DNA of 64,000 nucleotides from Warburgia ugandensis. Its lineage: Eukaryota > Streptophyta > Magnoliopsida > Canellales > Canellaceae. The stretch covers positions 2,576,001-2,640,000 of the forward strand of contig CP141135.1 of assembly GCA_035236585.1 (NCBI GenBank), given 5' to 3'. Each line of letters opens with the position of its first letter. Within the stretch, counting starts at the first letter, position 1. A program made the translations under genes and the position numbers. Below are positions 43,701-59,833 of the stretch, one piece after another. The notes below the pieces were generated by a model, which saw nothing but the letters and a program-made list of their open reading frames with translations, was not told where the DNA came from and ran no database searches.

Positions 43701-44636
43701 GCGTTTTGTAGCTGCAGATATCTACGGTAATTACCATTCTTCTATATGTGTGTGTATATATATATATATATCTAAGATAAAAGAGGAGAGTAAAATTAGG
43801 ATTGCTTTTAGATAATTTGATATATTTATTTAATTGCTTTGACTTTAGATGCCTCGTAGTTCAGATAGCGTATAGAACGGATGATTCTAAAGCATTAAAA
43901 ATTATACCTTTGATCACAATAAACAACCGAGATTAGAAAGCTTGTACGAAACACAGTCTAAACTCCACTCCTTAAAGACACGTTTTTTTATGATTGTCCG
44001 TTATCTTCTTCTGGCCCATTTAGATGATCTAAGTATCTAGATGATTTGACTGTTCATTTGATTGCTCTGACATTGAATATATCATAGAAAGAAAAAAGAA
44101 GAAGAAGAAAAAACCGATGATCTGAAAGTTTCTGAGACCCTAAGAATTGTGTCTTTCGAGTTTAGATAGTTGTTTTGCCGAAGTTTTGAAACCATTTATT
44201 ACTTACGATCAAAAGTGGGGCCAATTTGATGAACATGTCAAACCATCTAGGGGTAGAGACTCATCATGTAAAAGTGGGCATCTTCTAATGAATGCATCTT
44301 ATAGCATTCCTCGTGAGTGAATTCGAGCAATACTGTGAACACAAATCTATTGTAGTTGGTTGCACATCTCCATTAGAATACACTTAGTTGTCAGATTTCA
44401 ATTTTTCTTTGCGGTAATATTTAATTACAGATTAAATTTAGAAGAGAATGAGTGAATTATTTGTGTTAGAATAATGCGGTGACATTGTGAGACTAGAGAA
44501 GGCCCTTTGGATTGACGATTGCAATCAATCATAGGACCCACTTTACGCAATTTAGTGGACATTAGTAATCCACAATTAAGTCATGTCTCTCTTTAGCATT
44601 AATATTATTTCGTGTAGTAGTTTTCGGTGTCATAGT
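40752..44636. other. Long gene-free stretch
   Basis: AT-rich intergenic DNA. Two similar blocks (about 42195-42250 and 42409-42470, both with ttttgatcattgatc-like sequence) suggest a small duplicated repeat. A (TA)n/(GT)n run lies near 43746-43771. No gene, LTR or SINE ends recognised. Confidence 0.35.
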
Positions 44637-44840
44637 AGTGGGGCTTGAGATGCAATGGGCTAACTTGAGATGGGCCGCATATATTATTTTTAGCAGTGCT
44701 CAATATAAGAAGAAGCGATATCTTCTCACCTTGACAGTAGTGTTTGAGACAAGTTGAAATGAAAATCATGCCATATTAGCTTGCTATTAAGTTGAATTTT
44801 TTATCATCTCAATCCAGCTCACTTCATCTCAGGCACCACT
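44637..44840. mobile_element. MITE-like element with 16-bp imperfect terminal inverted repeats
   Basis: The left end agtggggcttgagatg (44637-44652) pairs with the right end catctcaggcaccact (44825-44840) at 14 of 16. The 170-bp interior is AT-rich and non-coding. The end sequence is shared with the hairpin element at 39945. Confidence 0.5.
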
Positions 44841-45965
44841 TACGACTTGCAGAGGATCTGTCCCAGCATAAGGTCCACCATTTTCACCTATTATATTATC
44901 CCACGAACAGAAAGGGTGTCATTATCAAAAACGGGAGATGAGGTTCCTTTAATTTGTACTATTTTACGACCTTCAGAGTACCCGCCAAGGTTTAGGCTCG
45001 AACAAGATCGTGCGGAGACTGATTTCATTAATATAGTGGGACCATTCATCATGTGTAGTAGCTAAGATATAGACCAAAGCGTGCACTTATCAATTAAGAC
45101 GCACAGGAATTAGGAAACCTAGGGGCTCATATTGCCAACGGTAGTTTTTTGTAAGAACACCCATCCCATTTACAGTCCCTCCTTTTGATATATGCAGCCC
45201 CTTTAGCACTCCTTCCTTTTCAATGGTAGAAGTGGTACCAACATGAAATTCCATCCTGTGGGTCCCAATATTCTGCCAATGGCAACTAGAAGAGAACAAC
45301 AAAGTTGTCTTCCTTAGACAGAACAGCAGTGGTTTCCTTTGACTCTTTGAGCTTCTTGGGAATTGAACAGTCAACACAGGCCCTTTCAGCTTCTTGGGGC
45401 ACGTAATAGGGGTGTCAGCATTAAAAAAGAGGTGTGTAAAACATCAGTCCTCGCATTTACTAATCGCACTCTTAAGTCAACTTCAATAGCACTATCAACT
45501 TGGGCCTATTACCCCGCTGTGATTCAAACCGTTCGTCTTCAAATCCTTCTTGAATAAGAGATGCCCCGCAAAATCTCATCCCTTGATGAACCTAGCCATG
45601 CTGTGGATCACCCAAAATGTGGGCCCTCTTCGTTGCTTATAAGGGCACATGAGCTGTTTCCTTTGTAAACACAGATTACCAATAAACCCAAAATCCAAAA
45701 AATATAGAAAAGAGGAAGGGAAGGAGAGAGAAAAAATAGCATTTTTTTCCCTATAAAAGTTGTAAAGTTTCTTCTGCAGCCAATATCATCTCTCATTACA
45801 GATCTGCTCTTTCTCTATACAAATCCAAAATTCCCAGATGGGTAATTCTCAGAACCCACTTCCCAAAATCTCCTCCCATGAAGCCAAAAAAAAGAAAAAG
45901 AAAAAAAAGACCATCAACCAGAGAAAATTCCTCAAAATTCTCCATTTTTTTTCTCTTTTTCTCTC
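44841..45965. other. Downstream flank of the CKX gene
   Basis: No gene recognised. A-rich tracts at 45885-45912 and T-rich tracts at 45945-45965 probably belong to the CKX 3' UTR. Confidence 0.35.
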
Positions 45966-49516
<3,551 letters not shown>

Positions 49517-50650
49517 GAGATGGAATTTCAGGAACTGGGAACTTTGTTGGGCTTCTGTTTATGTTCGGAGAAAATGTGGAACCAACTAAGGAAGGCAATC
49601 TAGATGAAATTATCGATTTCCACAGGAGTGGGTCATGAAGAACAACAGCGCTATTGATTTATATTCTTTATACGATCCGTGTGGTTCAAGAAGTAGAGCA
49701 GCATTTGAAGGAGAAATACAATGAACCCAAGTACCAAGGCGGCATTGAAATGCAGAAATTACAAGCAAAAGATACGGAAACCAAGACAAAGTCAAGTTGA
49801 GAATTGAATTCTTTTAACAATTAAGAAATCATTAGGAGAGGAACCCTTTACCAAGCAAACCTCTATATGAGTTCTTTGACATTAGGAAAGAGCCAAAAAC
49901 CAGGGAAAATTGGTTGTTCAAGAAGTAGAAAGACACAAGAAAGGTAAACCAAGAAAAAGTCAAGATGGTTTCTTCGTCTTTTGAAAGACTAGACTGTAAG
50001 CTTGAATCAAAGGTGGAAAAACCAAAATGAGATCACAGTAAGAAACAATGACAGAAAAATGAATTCATAAAGCAGAAAAGAAACTGTGGGCAGCTGTGTT
50101 TAGCAGAATCCACAAAAGAGAAGCTTGTCAGATGAAAGATCTTTTAAGTTCCACAAAAAAAAAAAAACAGAGGCCAACAGGAACAAAAGAAAGAGAAAGA
50201 TAGAAGAGGAGAGAACTCAATCGAACTGAGAAATCCAGATGTGTTTTCTGCAATTTTGTGAGGTAGAGAGAAAGGGGAGCATTAATGGCCCAAAAGAAGA
50301 AGTTGTCACATAGAAAAAGTACCCATGTGAGCCCTCACGTCCATGTGTATTATCCCTGCTGATATGCTCTGGTTGTACCAAACAGAACCAAAGATTTCCT
50401 CTCTCTCTTTCTCTCTGTTTCCCTTCTCTATGTCCCTTACCATCCTATCTCACTAGGATAAAAGCAGTTGAAGTAGATAAAAGGTATAACCATATAAAAA
50501 TGAAAACAAATACAACAGAAGTCTGCCAAAAAAACAAAGAAAAAGCTGCAGAGAATGGCTCTCTTCCACTGTTTATATTGATAGAGACATGGGTGAGAGA
50601 ATTTCCTTCTCTCTCCCTCTCTCTAATGCAATATATAATCTTGTGACAGA
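49517..50650 (-). promoter_or_regulatory. CKX 5' flank and candidate promoter
   Basis: On the minus strand a TATA-like tataaac lies at 50577-50571 in the context caatataaacagtgg. Another candidate, tataaag, lies near 49660, about 140 nt from the start codon. CT-rich runs near 50400-50430 and 50605-50625 are typical of plant promoter regions. Which TATA is used cannot be told. No type-B response-regulator cluster was recognised. Confidence 0.25.
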
Positions 50651-52279
50651 GCCATAATATATCGAGATATGCAGTTATGGACCTTTTTCTGCGTATAACT
50701 ACTTTATTTACATTTTTTTTTTTTGTCCTTTACTATTATTATTACCGATGCCTTTCATTTTCCTTTGCAGTGTGCTATCAACCTTGGATTTGGGTATGAT
50801 ATAAATGCAATGAAAAGCTATTCAAATGCCCTTGATTTTCTGACTAACTTCCTAAACACCCAGTACATATTTGGTGCTTGTGAGTTGTGAAGATGCAAAA
50901 GTTGGTAGCTGTTGGCTTGTCAGAGGACTCAAAAACCTGCCAAGTTAAGAAAGACCTTGCTAACTGTGAGAAGAAGCATTACTGCTCTAATGGCCCCTTA
51001 AACTAGGAATTACACAAGAGCTTAGAGAAATAGAAGAGCTATGGGAAAGGTTTAGCTTGTGACATCTCCATGGTTCCTCTAACAAATTTCTTGATTTCCC
51101 TAAGAAATCATAGAATTTGGTACAGTTGAAATTCTCATGTTAACATGTTCATGTTATAAATTTGGACGAAGTCGAATGCAGAGCAAACGATGCAAGCGCC
51201 AAGCTACTGCAAATCACTAGGATACAATTTCATGCTTAGGCCTTTATATGTATCCTCTAGGATATATTCTAGCTTTATTGTCCCGTAAAACTCCACTTCG
51301 ATATGGGATCAAACACATTTTGACATATTAATCAGAGATTTTTAGTTAACCATAAAAATTTACCCAATTCTTCGAACATGTTCGACATAGTGGCATCTTC
51401 AAATATGGTAAAAACTTACAATAGTGATTATCCTGATTTGTCTTCACTTGCAAGTAGGAAACCAAGTGGGAATCATTTCCTTAATGCAGCCGGCTTTCAG
51501 AAATGACAGCTTAAGCATACTAGTTTTGGCATTGGATGCCTGTGTCTCATTCCCCATTTTGTAAATTTTACAACGCCCACGTTTTACCTGGACAAAGCCA
51601 GTATCTAGGACCTAAAGTCAAGCTTTAATCAAGCTTTGTTCTTTTCTTTGGTTAAACTAGACTTTGTTCAAGTAGCCAACTTTTGCTAGGAAAAAACCAG
51701 AAAAGACTGCCTTTTTCCACCACAAAGGTACAAAGAGAAGGCCACTAGAAAGGTTTGAGAGTTCTCAACACATGAACATAAAAACAAACAAGAAAGATCT
51801 TCACATTCAACACCAAATGAGAACTGCATGGCACTGACCTGTCCTAGGTTTTTTGTCTGTTTTCCTTAGGACAAATTGGGAGATATTAGAGGAAACACCC
51901 AATCTACTTCCTATGATATTATGTGGGCTTATTAAAGAAAAGCTTAAAAATGATGGGAAATCCCCGTAGAAATTGGAGGGGATTTTAGCTGGGCTCAAAG
52001 CCTCAAACACATTTTCTTGAATCCAGCTGGTGTCCATTATGCTATAGTAATGAAATCTCTAGCTTTCAAAGAGGACATCACTAACCCCAAAGAAGGTATT
52101 AAAAAAATGGGCAGTCTTCCATAAAGCAAAACATGAATATACATAATTTCGGCTCAAAAGGAAGCACATGTACACCCACAAAAATACATGTGCATTTGAA
52201 GGAAAGTGTTTGTTGCATTCTTTTGTGGTAATATTTCAAAGTAAGTGACTTCAACAAGCAATCAATTTTGCTATTGTGT
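50651..52279. other. Gene-free stretch
   Basis: Intergenic DNA upstream of CKX; no gene or repeat boundary recognised. Confidence 0.35.
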
Positions 52280-52482
52280 AAGCCCCAATATGTGGAACAC
52301 ATTGGAAACCTGATTCAGGCCAACCCATGAAGTTAGTTTAATCTAGACCCTTTACGTACTAGGCTTTGTTACGGACATGTGGAAAGCCCTAATATGTGAA
52401 ACGCATGCAAACGTGATTAAGGCCAATCCATGAAGTTAGTTTAATATAGACTCCTTCAGTACAAGGCTTTGTTGCGGAGATG
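52280..52482. repeat. Diverged tandem duplication, about 2 x 100 bp
   Basis: aagccccaatatgtgg ... aggctttgttacggacatg (52280-52379) is followed by aagccctaatatgtg ... aggctttgttgcggagatg (52384-52482). The many differences indicate an old event. Confidence 0.88.
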
Positions 52483-52605
52483 ATAATATATGATGAAGAA
52501 GTTATAGTTATCAAATGATTAACAAAAACAATTTCAATTTTTAGTTAAGTGATTGCATATTTGATTTCTTGTACTAATCGATATGACATAGAGCTGAATC
52601 CAGTG

Positions 52606-52841
52606 CATCCTAACCACTCTAAAAGGGCAGCCCCTGTGCATAAAGCAGCCATGTATGCAAGGTCTAGGAAAGGGGCAGACCACGAGGATTTATATTACGC
52701 AGCCTTACCTTGCATTTTTGGAAGAGGCTATTTCCACCCATTGAACCCATATTTTCAAGGTCACACGACAACAACTTTACTGTTGCACTAAGGCTTCCCT
52801 TCATAACCTCAAGGTCACATGACGACATCATAACCACTCTA
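52606..52841 (-). mobile_element. Au SINE, minus orientation, with extra SINE-derived 5' segment
   Basis: The main body in minus orientation starts gggaagccttagtgcaacag and ends ggggctgccctttt. Beyond its 5' end (52802-52825) there is a second copy of the internal segment tgtcgtcatgtgaccttgagg, and only then the flanking repeat. Flanks catcctaaccactcta (52606-52621) and catcataaccactcta (52826-52841) match at 15 of 16 and enclose both parts, so the chimera inserted as one unit. Confidence 0.85.
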
Positions 52842-54149
52842 CCACTTACAATATCTCATTGTGTATTTAAGTTGTTCTCAAAGACAGTGATTCGACATTA
52901 ATCATTGGCTCGGATCAACTTCTCGTATAAAATGATAAGAAGATCCCATTCTACCATCTCTTTCCCTTTGGGTGGATCAGTGACATTTTCATAATTAAGT
53001 AGAAAATTCGGAGTTTTTTGCTGTAGCAAACTTGCATTTAGTTCATAACATTTTCTCCCTATTTTTCTCATCTACTGAAGATTTTCATTGTCCTAGTCTT
53101 GTGGGTTGAAAAAGAAAGTTTATCTCAAGTTATGAAAGGGAAAAGAGAGAGATGTAGTTTTCACTTGAATGAGAATTTTTGGAAGGTTTGAAAATTAGGG
53201 TTATGGTTAGGTTTTCAAAGGAGCACGTGCATGTTGGCCAGGCCCTTTTGCTTATAAGAAGCAATCAAAGATGGTGAGATTTGAATTGCAAGTGTTAGAT
53301 TGTGTGAAAGGGAGTTGTGAGAGCTGGGATGGCCCACCACATACCCACGGCTCATCAAAAAGAATCTTGCCATGCATGACATCATCCATATAATCCTTCC
53401 TGCCCATCACACTTTATTAATCATTTATTTATTTCCTTAATAAATACGTATTTTTAAATTAATTTATCCATATAATTCGTAAGCTTCACCCACCTGATAG
53501 ATAAAGAGCAAACAGGAAAAAGGTAGTGATAATTTAACAAATTAAAAAATTATCCCAATGTCAAGAATTGGGATTAGAACAAGGTTCAAGTCCCTGAAAT
53601 AGTGGCTAATGTTTAGTTTAATCAGGCTTAACAACCAAAATATTATAGAAGAGGCTACTTGAGATGGAATGGCCTTTCATTAGGGTAAGTGGGTGTGGTA
53701 GCTATCAGTTGTTTCTCTATCTAACGACCCACTAAGACAGAACTGTAACTAAAAGGCCCACTTATAAGTTGTAGAATGCCACTGGTAGTGCAATTTTGGG
53801 GAATTATATTCCCTTTCCTTTGGTTGTAAAAGCCCTAAGAGTATCCCATGATGGACCTAGAATCGTGTGGCTAGTGTCTTTTAGTAAATTCATGTACTTT
53901 TCTTGTATAACCCAAAGGCCTGACCCCCTAGAAGAGAGAAATGGCCACCTACTTAGAGATGGACAAGGGTCTTGTCGCCTCTTTATCTTTTTATGGGGTG
54001 GGGGGTGGTGATCTTCAAGTGTGGTGGGATAGTCTCTTACTAATGTACAACAAGACAGCAAGAGAACTACTCTACTCTCTCTATAGGAGGTCTTTTCATG
54101 TGTAGATCCTCCCATAATTACTTACAAATAGAATTAGGTGGAAGTTCAA
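52842..54149. other. Gene-free stretch
   Basis: No gene or bounded element recognised. A frame near 53796-54011 has no family resemblance. Confidence 0.35.
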
Positions 54150-54595
54150 TTTATTAAACATATAATAATTACTGGCCAACTTCCTATCAACTTAAGTTTT
54201 TAGGTAAAATGGTAATCCAACATGGTATCAGAGCTTATAGAAAGGTTATAAGTTTGACTACTAAGACAAAGGTTGGAGTTGTCTTAGAGCCAAAGTAGGC
54301 TCTCCCCCTAAAATTTTGAATTTTTTTTTTTGTAGTTGTAGCTCCCCCCTCATTTGTACGCATATTTTACTTTTGTAAACCACCACAAAAATTTAATTTT
54401 CACTTTCCAAATTCAAATTCGGCCCCTCCCCAAATTGAGACTTAGCTACCGTCCTTGATTAAAACCCTACAAGTTATCAAATATCCACGTGCAATAGCCC
54501 AAAAAAAGGTCTTTCATGTAAGGAGATGTGTTAGACATATATTTTTAGCCCACTTCTTATCGGTTTAAGTTTTTAGGTCAAATGCTAATCCAACA
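54150..54595 (+). mobile_element. TRIM-like mini LTR retroelement (about 0.45 kb)
   Basis: Two ~70-bp direct terminal repeats (about 54150-54222 and 54529-54595), both with 'ac/ccacttc[c/t]tatc..[c/t]ttaagtttttaggt' and ending ccaaca, flank a non-coding interior. The interior begins with the initiator-Met primer-binding site tggtatcagagc (54223-54234). Size, LTR length and lack of coding match the TRIM/SMART class. The two repeats are diverged and no target duplication is clear. Confidence 0.7.
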
Positions 54596-56643
54596 TAATC
54601 AACTTATTATATGATGTACCATTCATTGCCTCTTTAGGTAAGGTGTCAACTACCATGTTTCCTTTCTCTATGAATATGTTTTATAAGCCGGTAGTCTAGG
54701 GAGCTAGTGATCCAAGAACTTTTAGTGGCAAGGGTCCTCATTGTCCATGTCATCTGGTTATCTTTTTCCATTGGAGCGAATAGGTTGAGCTTTTATGTGG
54801 TGCATTGAGGAGCTTATATAAGGTGCCTGCTAGAACATCATTACAGGTTTCACAAAATTGTTAGAAGTACAACCAGGTCTAGAAGTTTGGTTATGGAGAC
54901 TACTCATCTTCTTGTCCACATCTCACATGTGCTATGAGTAAAAGATTTTCATCTTGAGATCCGTTTTTTGGTACGTCATCCTTGTGAGATCCTAAGCACT
55001 ATTATTTTGTTGGAAAAATGAATGGCCCGATAGTTAAAAAAATAACAGGAGTTAATCTTATCTGAGGGTTAGTATTTAAGAGCATCTACAAGAGAAATAT
55101 GGCATGAAGATGAATAGTTTGGATTACTAACCATCTAGGTCCCATATGTACATTTAGTTGCAAGAGTAGCCTCCATTTCCTTTTTCCATGAAACAGGAAC
55201 ATAATTTATTTTCATTCCCCTTTATTACTCTACTAGTGAGTGCTTCTATGGTCTATGTTTCACATTTCCCGTTACTAAGATTAAAAAAACATAATCTAAT
55301 TTACAACAGACTAGCCCTTGAAATGGGGGGCTTGTGTCGTTCAAGAAGTTTGCTTTTTTTCTTATAGGGCCAAAGGCCCTAAAGCCTATCATGGGACATG
55401 GCCATCTATTGAGAGGGGGACAAACCCTTTTTCACTCCCTTTATTTCTTTTGGAACAACTGAAAGCTGGGGAGACCAAAACCTTTGATGTTGGGCCCAAG
55501 AAGATTCGAACTTTCAAAGCTAAGGACCCATAGCAATCAACTAGTACAGTGGTGGGTGGTCCTAACCCTGCCAGCTTCCAATTGCTAGAGCTTTGTGCTC
55601 TGATTATCTATCATCTACCAACCCAACCCTTTATTCCTATTGACCACCCTTAAATTGTCAGATACGCGTAGCTAACCACATCGTCTTATCAACAAACCTA
55701 ATGAGATACTCCCATAAGAAACTAAAACCTCATATTACATCATAGTTACAAAATTAGGCAAATAATTTGGAAAAAATCACCATCATCAAGTGATAAACTC
55801 AAGTGCTTTCAGGAATAAAAAAGCTTGAGTGGACTTAATTTTTTTTCCCAATTTTCTTGATTTCCCCTATCATTTGGCTCACCAAATCATTCCAAATCTG
55901 AACTTTGTCTCTATAGTCCAAGCCCTAATTTTTGGTGGGGCTACTTCATGTGAAGACAATTTGCTTTGTAACCTCCACCAGGATGGATGATGGTTGACGC
56001 AAAGAAAACAGCAAAGGAGATCTGGGATGCCATGGGTTGTCCCCAACACAAAGAGATCTGTCATAGCATGTGGGGCATGGCTGAATGTGATGGGGAACCC
56101 TCATGTAGTTATGCTATCTGTAGAACAAGTTGAATAATGCCATTGTTGCTTAGTTGTATTATTAGGATTCGCGCTGGGTGAGGGCAATGGGATCCTGGTG
56201 GCAATCAGACAGCACTGGAGCAAACCCTACAAGTACGTGTAGGTGATGCGCAAGAAGATCTTAGGGTTGATTAAGATGACCACACAATTTGGATGTATTA
56301 TTTAAGACAAGGTTTTTGGCCCCTTTTGGATGTTTTAGAGTAGCGAGTGGATGTTCCATGGGCCTAACCGGGCACATGAAGAGTCAGTCTTTTGTCTGGA
56401 GAAGCATGTACAAAGGATTCACTCCAACTCAAATTATGAACTACAGTGTTAGTGAAAACGATATGCCTTCTCTATGGGTTGGATTATGCACCCACCTAAT
56501 GCTCCCAAAGAGACGGGCAACATCAACATGGAAATGTTATCCTCCTCACCTCCTTGCTGCTTATTCTCAATTCCCCTTTAAAAATAAAACCATATTTTAT
56601 CTTCAATTTGTCTTTTGATTAATCTCCTCACGGGCCACACATT

Positions 56644-56646
<3 letters not shown>
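54596..56646. other. Gene-free stretch
   Basis: No gene recognised. Frames at 55318-55533 and 56289-56618 lack family resemblance. Confidence 0.35.

Positions 56647-56701
<55 letters not shown>
56647..56701. repeat. (CT)n microsatellite
   Basis: About 27 uninterrupted CT units. Confidence 0.97.
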
Positions 56702-56708
<7 letters not shown>

Positions 56709-59704
56709 TGTATGTGCATGTAAAGTCCAAGAATATGCACGAAGTTATAAGTCATTCTTTCTCCAGATTTTGTTGGATCCAAACCATGAAACTTCTTAAT
56801 CATATATTAAATAATGCACCCAAAATCTTCTGGCCATCCTAACCACAATTATTTTGTGGATGTTTCAGAAAGTTCGGAAACAATGATACAGTAACATCTT
56901 AGCCAATTGGACAGATAATAGCATACAGTGAAGAAGATTATTTGAGCACTTCCTATCTAGACTCGATCCAAAGCGTGAATTGCTTGGATCCAACATGTAC
57001 TTTTAGCTGCACATGGTAAGCCTAAGTTTACTGGCGACACACCAAACACATAAATACATAGAGAGAGAGTAGCACTTCGGCAGGTAATGATCTCTCCTTT
57101 CTCAATTATGTGGTGCCCTAAGACTAGACAATCAAAGTGTAAGCGTTCTAAGTTGTTAGTGATCTAAACCATTCAACTCTTTCTTCGGCCATTCTCAAGA
57201 ATCTGATCTGTTCGATGATCTTCGCATTCTAAGTTGTAAATGCGCACGCGCGTGTTTTGCTGCCTTACAAACGATAAAATATTAGTAATCAATACCTTAG
57301 ATTAGGGCAAACCATCACTTTAGAGGTAATAATTATCCACTAAAGAAGAGAACGCTTTAGCCTCTTACTTTCAGTTTCTTTTCTTCATATATTGAGGAAT
57401 GGTGTTGGCTTTTCTTGTTTACTGTCTTTGTATAATCATACATACCAAGGAAGCCAAGCAAATCAAATCACTTAAAAGACCACCCATCTTGGTTAGCTGT
57501 ATTCCCTAACACTTCTCCTGCTTCTTGTTCCTCCAATAAATAGAATTTTGATGAATCTCCATCAAACTGTCTCTTTGTCCTCCACGTGTACCGATCCATA
57601 GAATCTGTCCTTAGGCACCCTGAAAGGACAGATGAGAACTTCCATCATGCAGGCTACTCTCTTCTCATCTCCTGCCTTGTGGGTTTTATTTGTTTACTTG
57701 GTAGGTTGATTTTATATAGCCAAGCTTAGTTTTATAGATTGCTTCCACTTGTTTTCTATGTGGCCATCTTTTTTCCATGTTTGTTAGCTAGTAGATTGTT
57801 TTTCTTTCAACAAGCAATCGTACTTGATTCCTATTTGATGATGAGGATTGCAAGGTTTTCTATCCCAACTAACCTGGAGAAAACCACACTCTGACTGCTT
57901 CTCTGAATCCTACAAAAACTATTCAACTCCTAGACCTTAAATAATTGTTTTCCAACCTGACTAACCTAGGATAAAACAAAATCAAGGGTTAATAAATTAT
58001 TTGGGAAGAAGTTATATCCATGGTGTATTTATGAAAACATGTATAGTATATTTGTGCATTTTTCTAATGTATGTGTTGGTTTATCTTGACTTTGTCAGGG
58101 TGCAGTGGGAAACAAGCGCTCGATTCCGATTGTCGGTGAAGAATGAAGGATTGACTATCCAACCATTACTCTAGATGAGGATTAAGGTTCTGACTCTGTG
58201 ACACCAATTATTTAGACGTGACTTAGGGCTTAAGCGTACCACTATAAGTATAGGTATGCAATAGTTGGCTATGGTTGTGAAAAATACTATCCCTCAAGAG
58301 ACTAGTAAAACGGATTTGTCTGAAATACTATCCCCCAAGAGAGAGAGAGAGAGGCTTTTTCCAAACCCGTCTAGAATCAAACTTGTAGTATTTAATCACT
58401 TCAAGGAAGACTTTAGTACCGGTCCAATCCAATCCTGATTATTTGTTTTGAGGTCACTTATTGGATTTATCTCACTCCAGGTGAGCTTTAGTTGCCTTTA
58501 ACTGGCCCATCCTTTATAGATCCAAGCTACGCACCATGTTGGAAATGGCTTAGATAGACTGAGTACCAAATTTCATGAGCATTAGGTACTTCATCATATG
58601 TTTTCTTGGCAGTTCAAACTTCACGCCCATAGGTAGTTTATCCTTTGTTTTCTTGGCTGTGATTTTTAACTCAAAGAAACATAGGATGAAGTATGGCTTT
58701 AATTTTCAACTTAAAGAAACATGAGATAAAGTATCTAATGGATATGAAATTTAGTACTTAGCCCATTTAAGCCAGTCTCAACCTAGTAAACATCTTACAT
58801 CTACAAAGTAGGCAAGTAAAATGTACATGGACTAAGATGAATCCAAGTGTGCACTTCGATTTATCATTCCTGTTTTATTTTTGGCACAAGAGAAAAATTA
58901 CAAAGTAAACCACTAGCATCCTCTACTAGATATATCCACCCCTTTATGAAATGGAGGATGCTTACCACAAACTCGTGACCTAGAGTCAACAAGAGAGGCT
59001 TGTCTTTTTGCCAAACCATCGTGGTGCTAGGCTTTTTGGCTGATTAACCGTATCAAAACCTTATAAATTTTGATTTATTGACCATCTCCCAAAATGTAGG
59101 AGGCCGTCTTCTCGTATAATATGGCGTATAGATTACTCTAATTGTGGCTACTTTAGCATATCAGCCACTGTAAAAAAGCCAAAGATATAACATGGTTACA
59201 TAGCTTTTGAGTTGCAAATTTTAAAGCTAAACAAGTTTTCTCTAAATGTAAATGTGAATACTTCATTTCATATCCGACTAAGGTTTGACTGAGGTATTAT
59301 ATTACCTCATTTATATCAATGATCATCCGGCCTAAAACACATCCATCCTTTGTAAGGTATTACATAGGCAGCCTTAGTAAGGATTAACACTTCACCTCGC
59401 ATCACCTTGTGATGCAAAAGTAAGATTCATTACTATCAATAGACACACCAAACTCTATCATTCATATCTCACACGGATAGACAGTCGTCACCATCTTGGT
59501 TATCTTAATCCCCTCTCTGATCTGAGAGATAAATTCCGCTGTAGGTTGAGCCATCGCCAGTACTTAATTAATTAGCGATTCTAATTTGTATTACCATTTC
59601 AACTTTCAGAGATTGATAAGATAGTAATAGTCACCAAAACCATCCAAGTGTCCTTTCAAGTTAAGACCACGTGTTGGCATCATCCAATTTCGGCGGCCGT
59701 AGTT
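56702..59704. other. Gene-free stretch
   Basis: Read on both strands; no exon series or transposon ends recognised. A weak local duplication occurs near 58600-58750 (…aactcaaagaaacatagga… / …aacttaaagaaacatgaga…). Confidence 0.35.
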
Positions 59705-59833
59705 GATCCTAATCATCTTTGTTTTCTCTTTCTTTTTTGATCGGTAAGCAGAATTGAACCGACAAACCTAATGGTTAGAGAATGATGCACTTTACTACCT
59801 AAACAAGTTCTCAAGTCCAAGATCCTGATCATC
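59705..59833 (-). mobile_element. Short tRNA-derived SINE (about 100 bp) with target duplication
   Basis: On the minus strand the 103-bp body (59820-59718) has a tRNA-like head. It has an A-box-like tttaggtagtaaagtg, ctctaaccattagg in the place of anticodon/variable arms, the B box ggttcaattc, and an A-rich tail (gatcaaaaaagaaagag). Flanks gatcctaatcatc (59705-59717) and gatcctgatcatc (59821-59833) match at 12 of 13. It is unrelated to the Au copies. It is not a tRNA gene because no cloverleaf closes. Confidence 0.65.

Noticed and set aside
55960-56330. Reading of a gag-like KKTAKEIWDAMG peptide as a copia relic
   Set aside because: A single short resemblance without any neighbouring retroelement motif.
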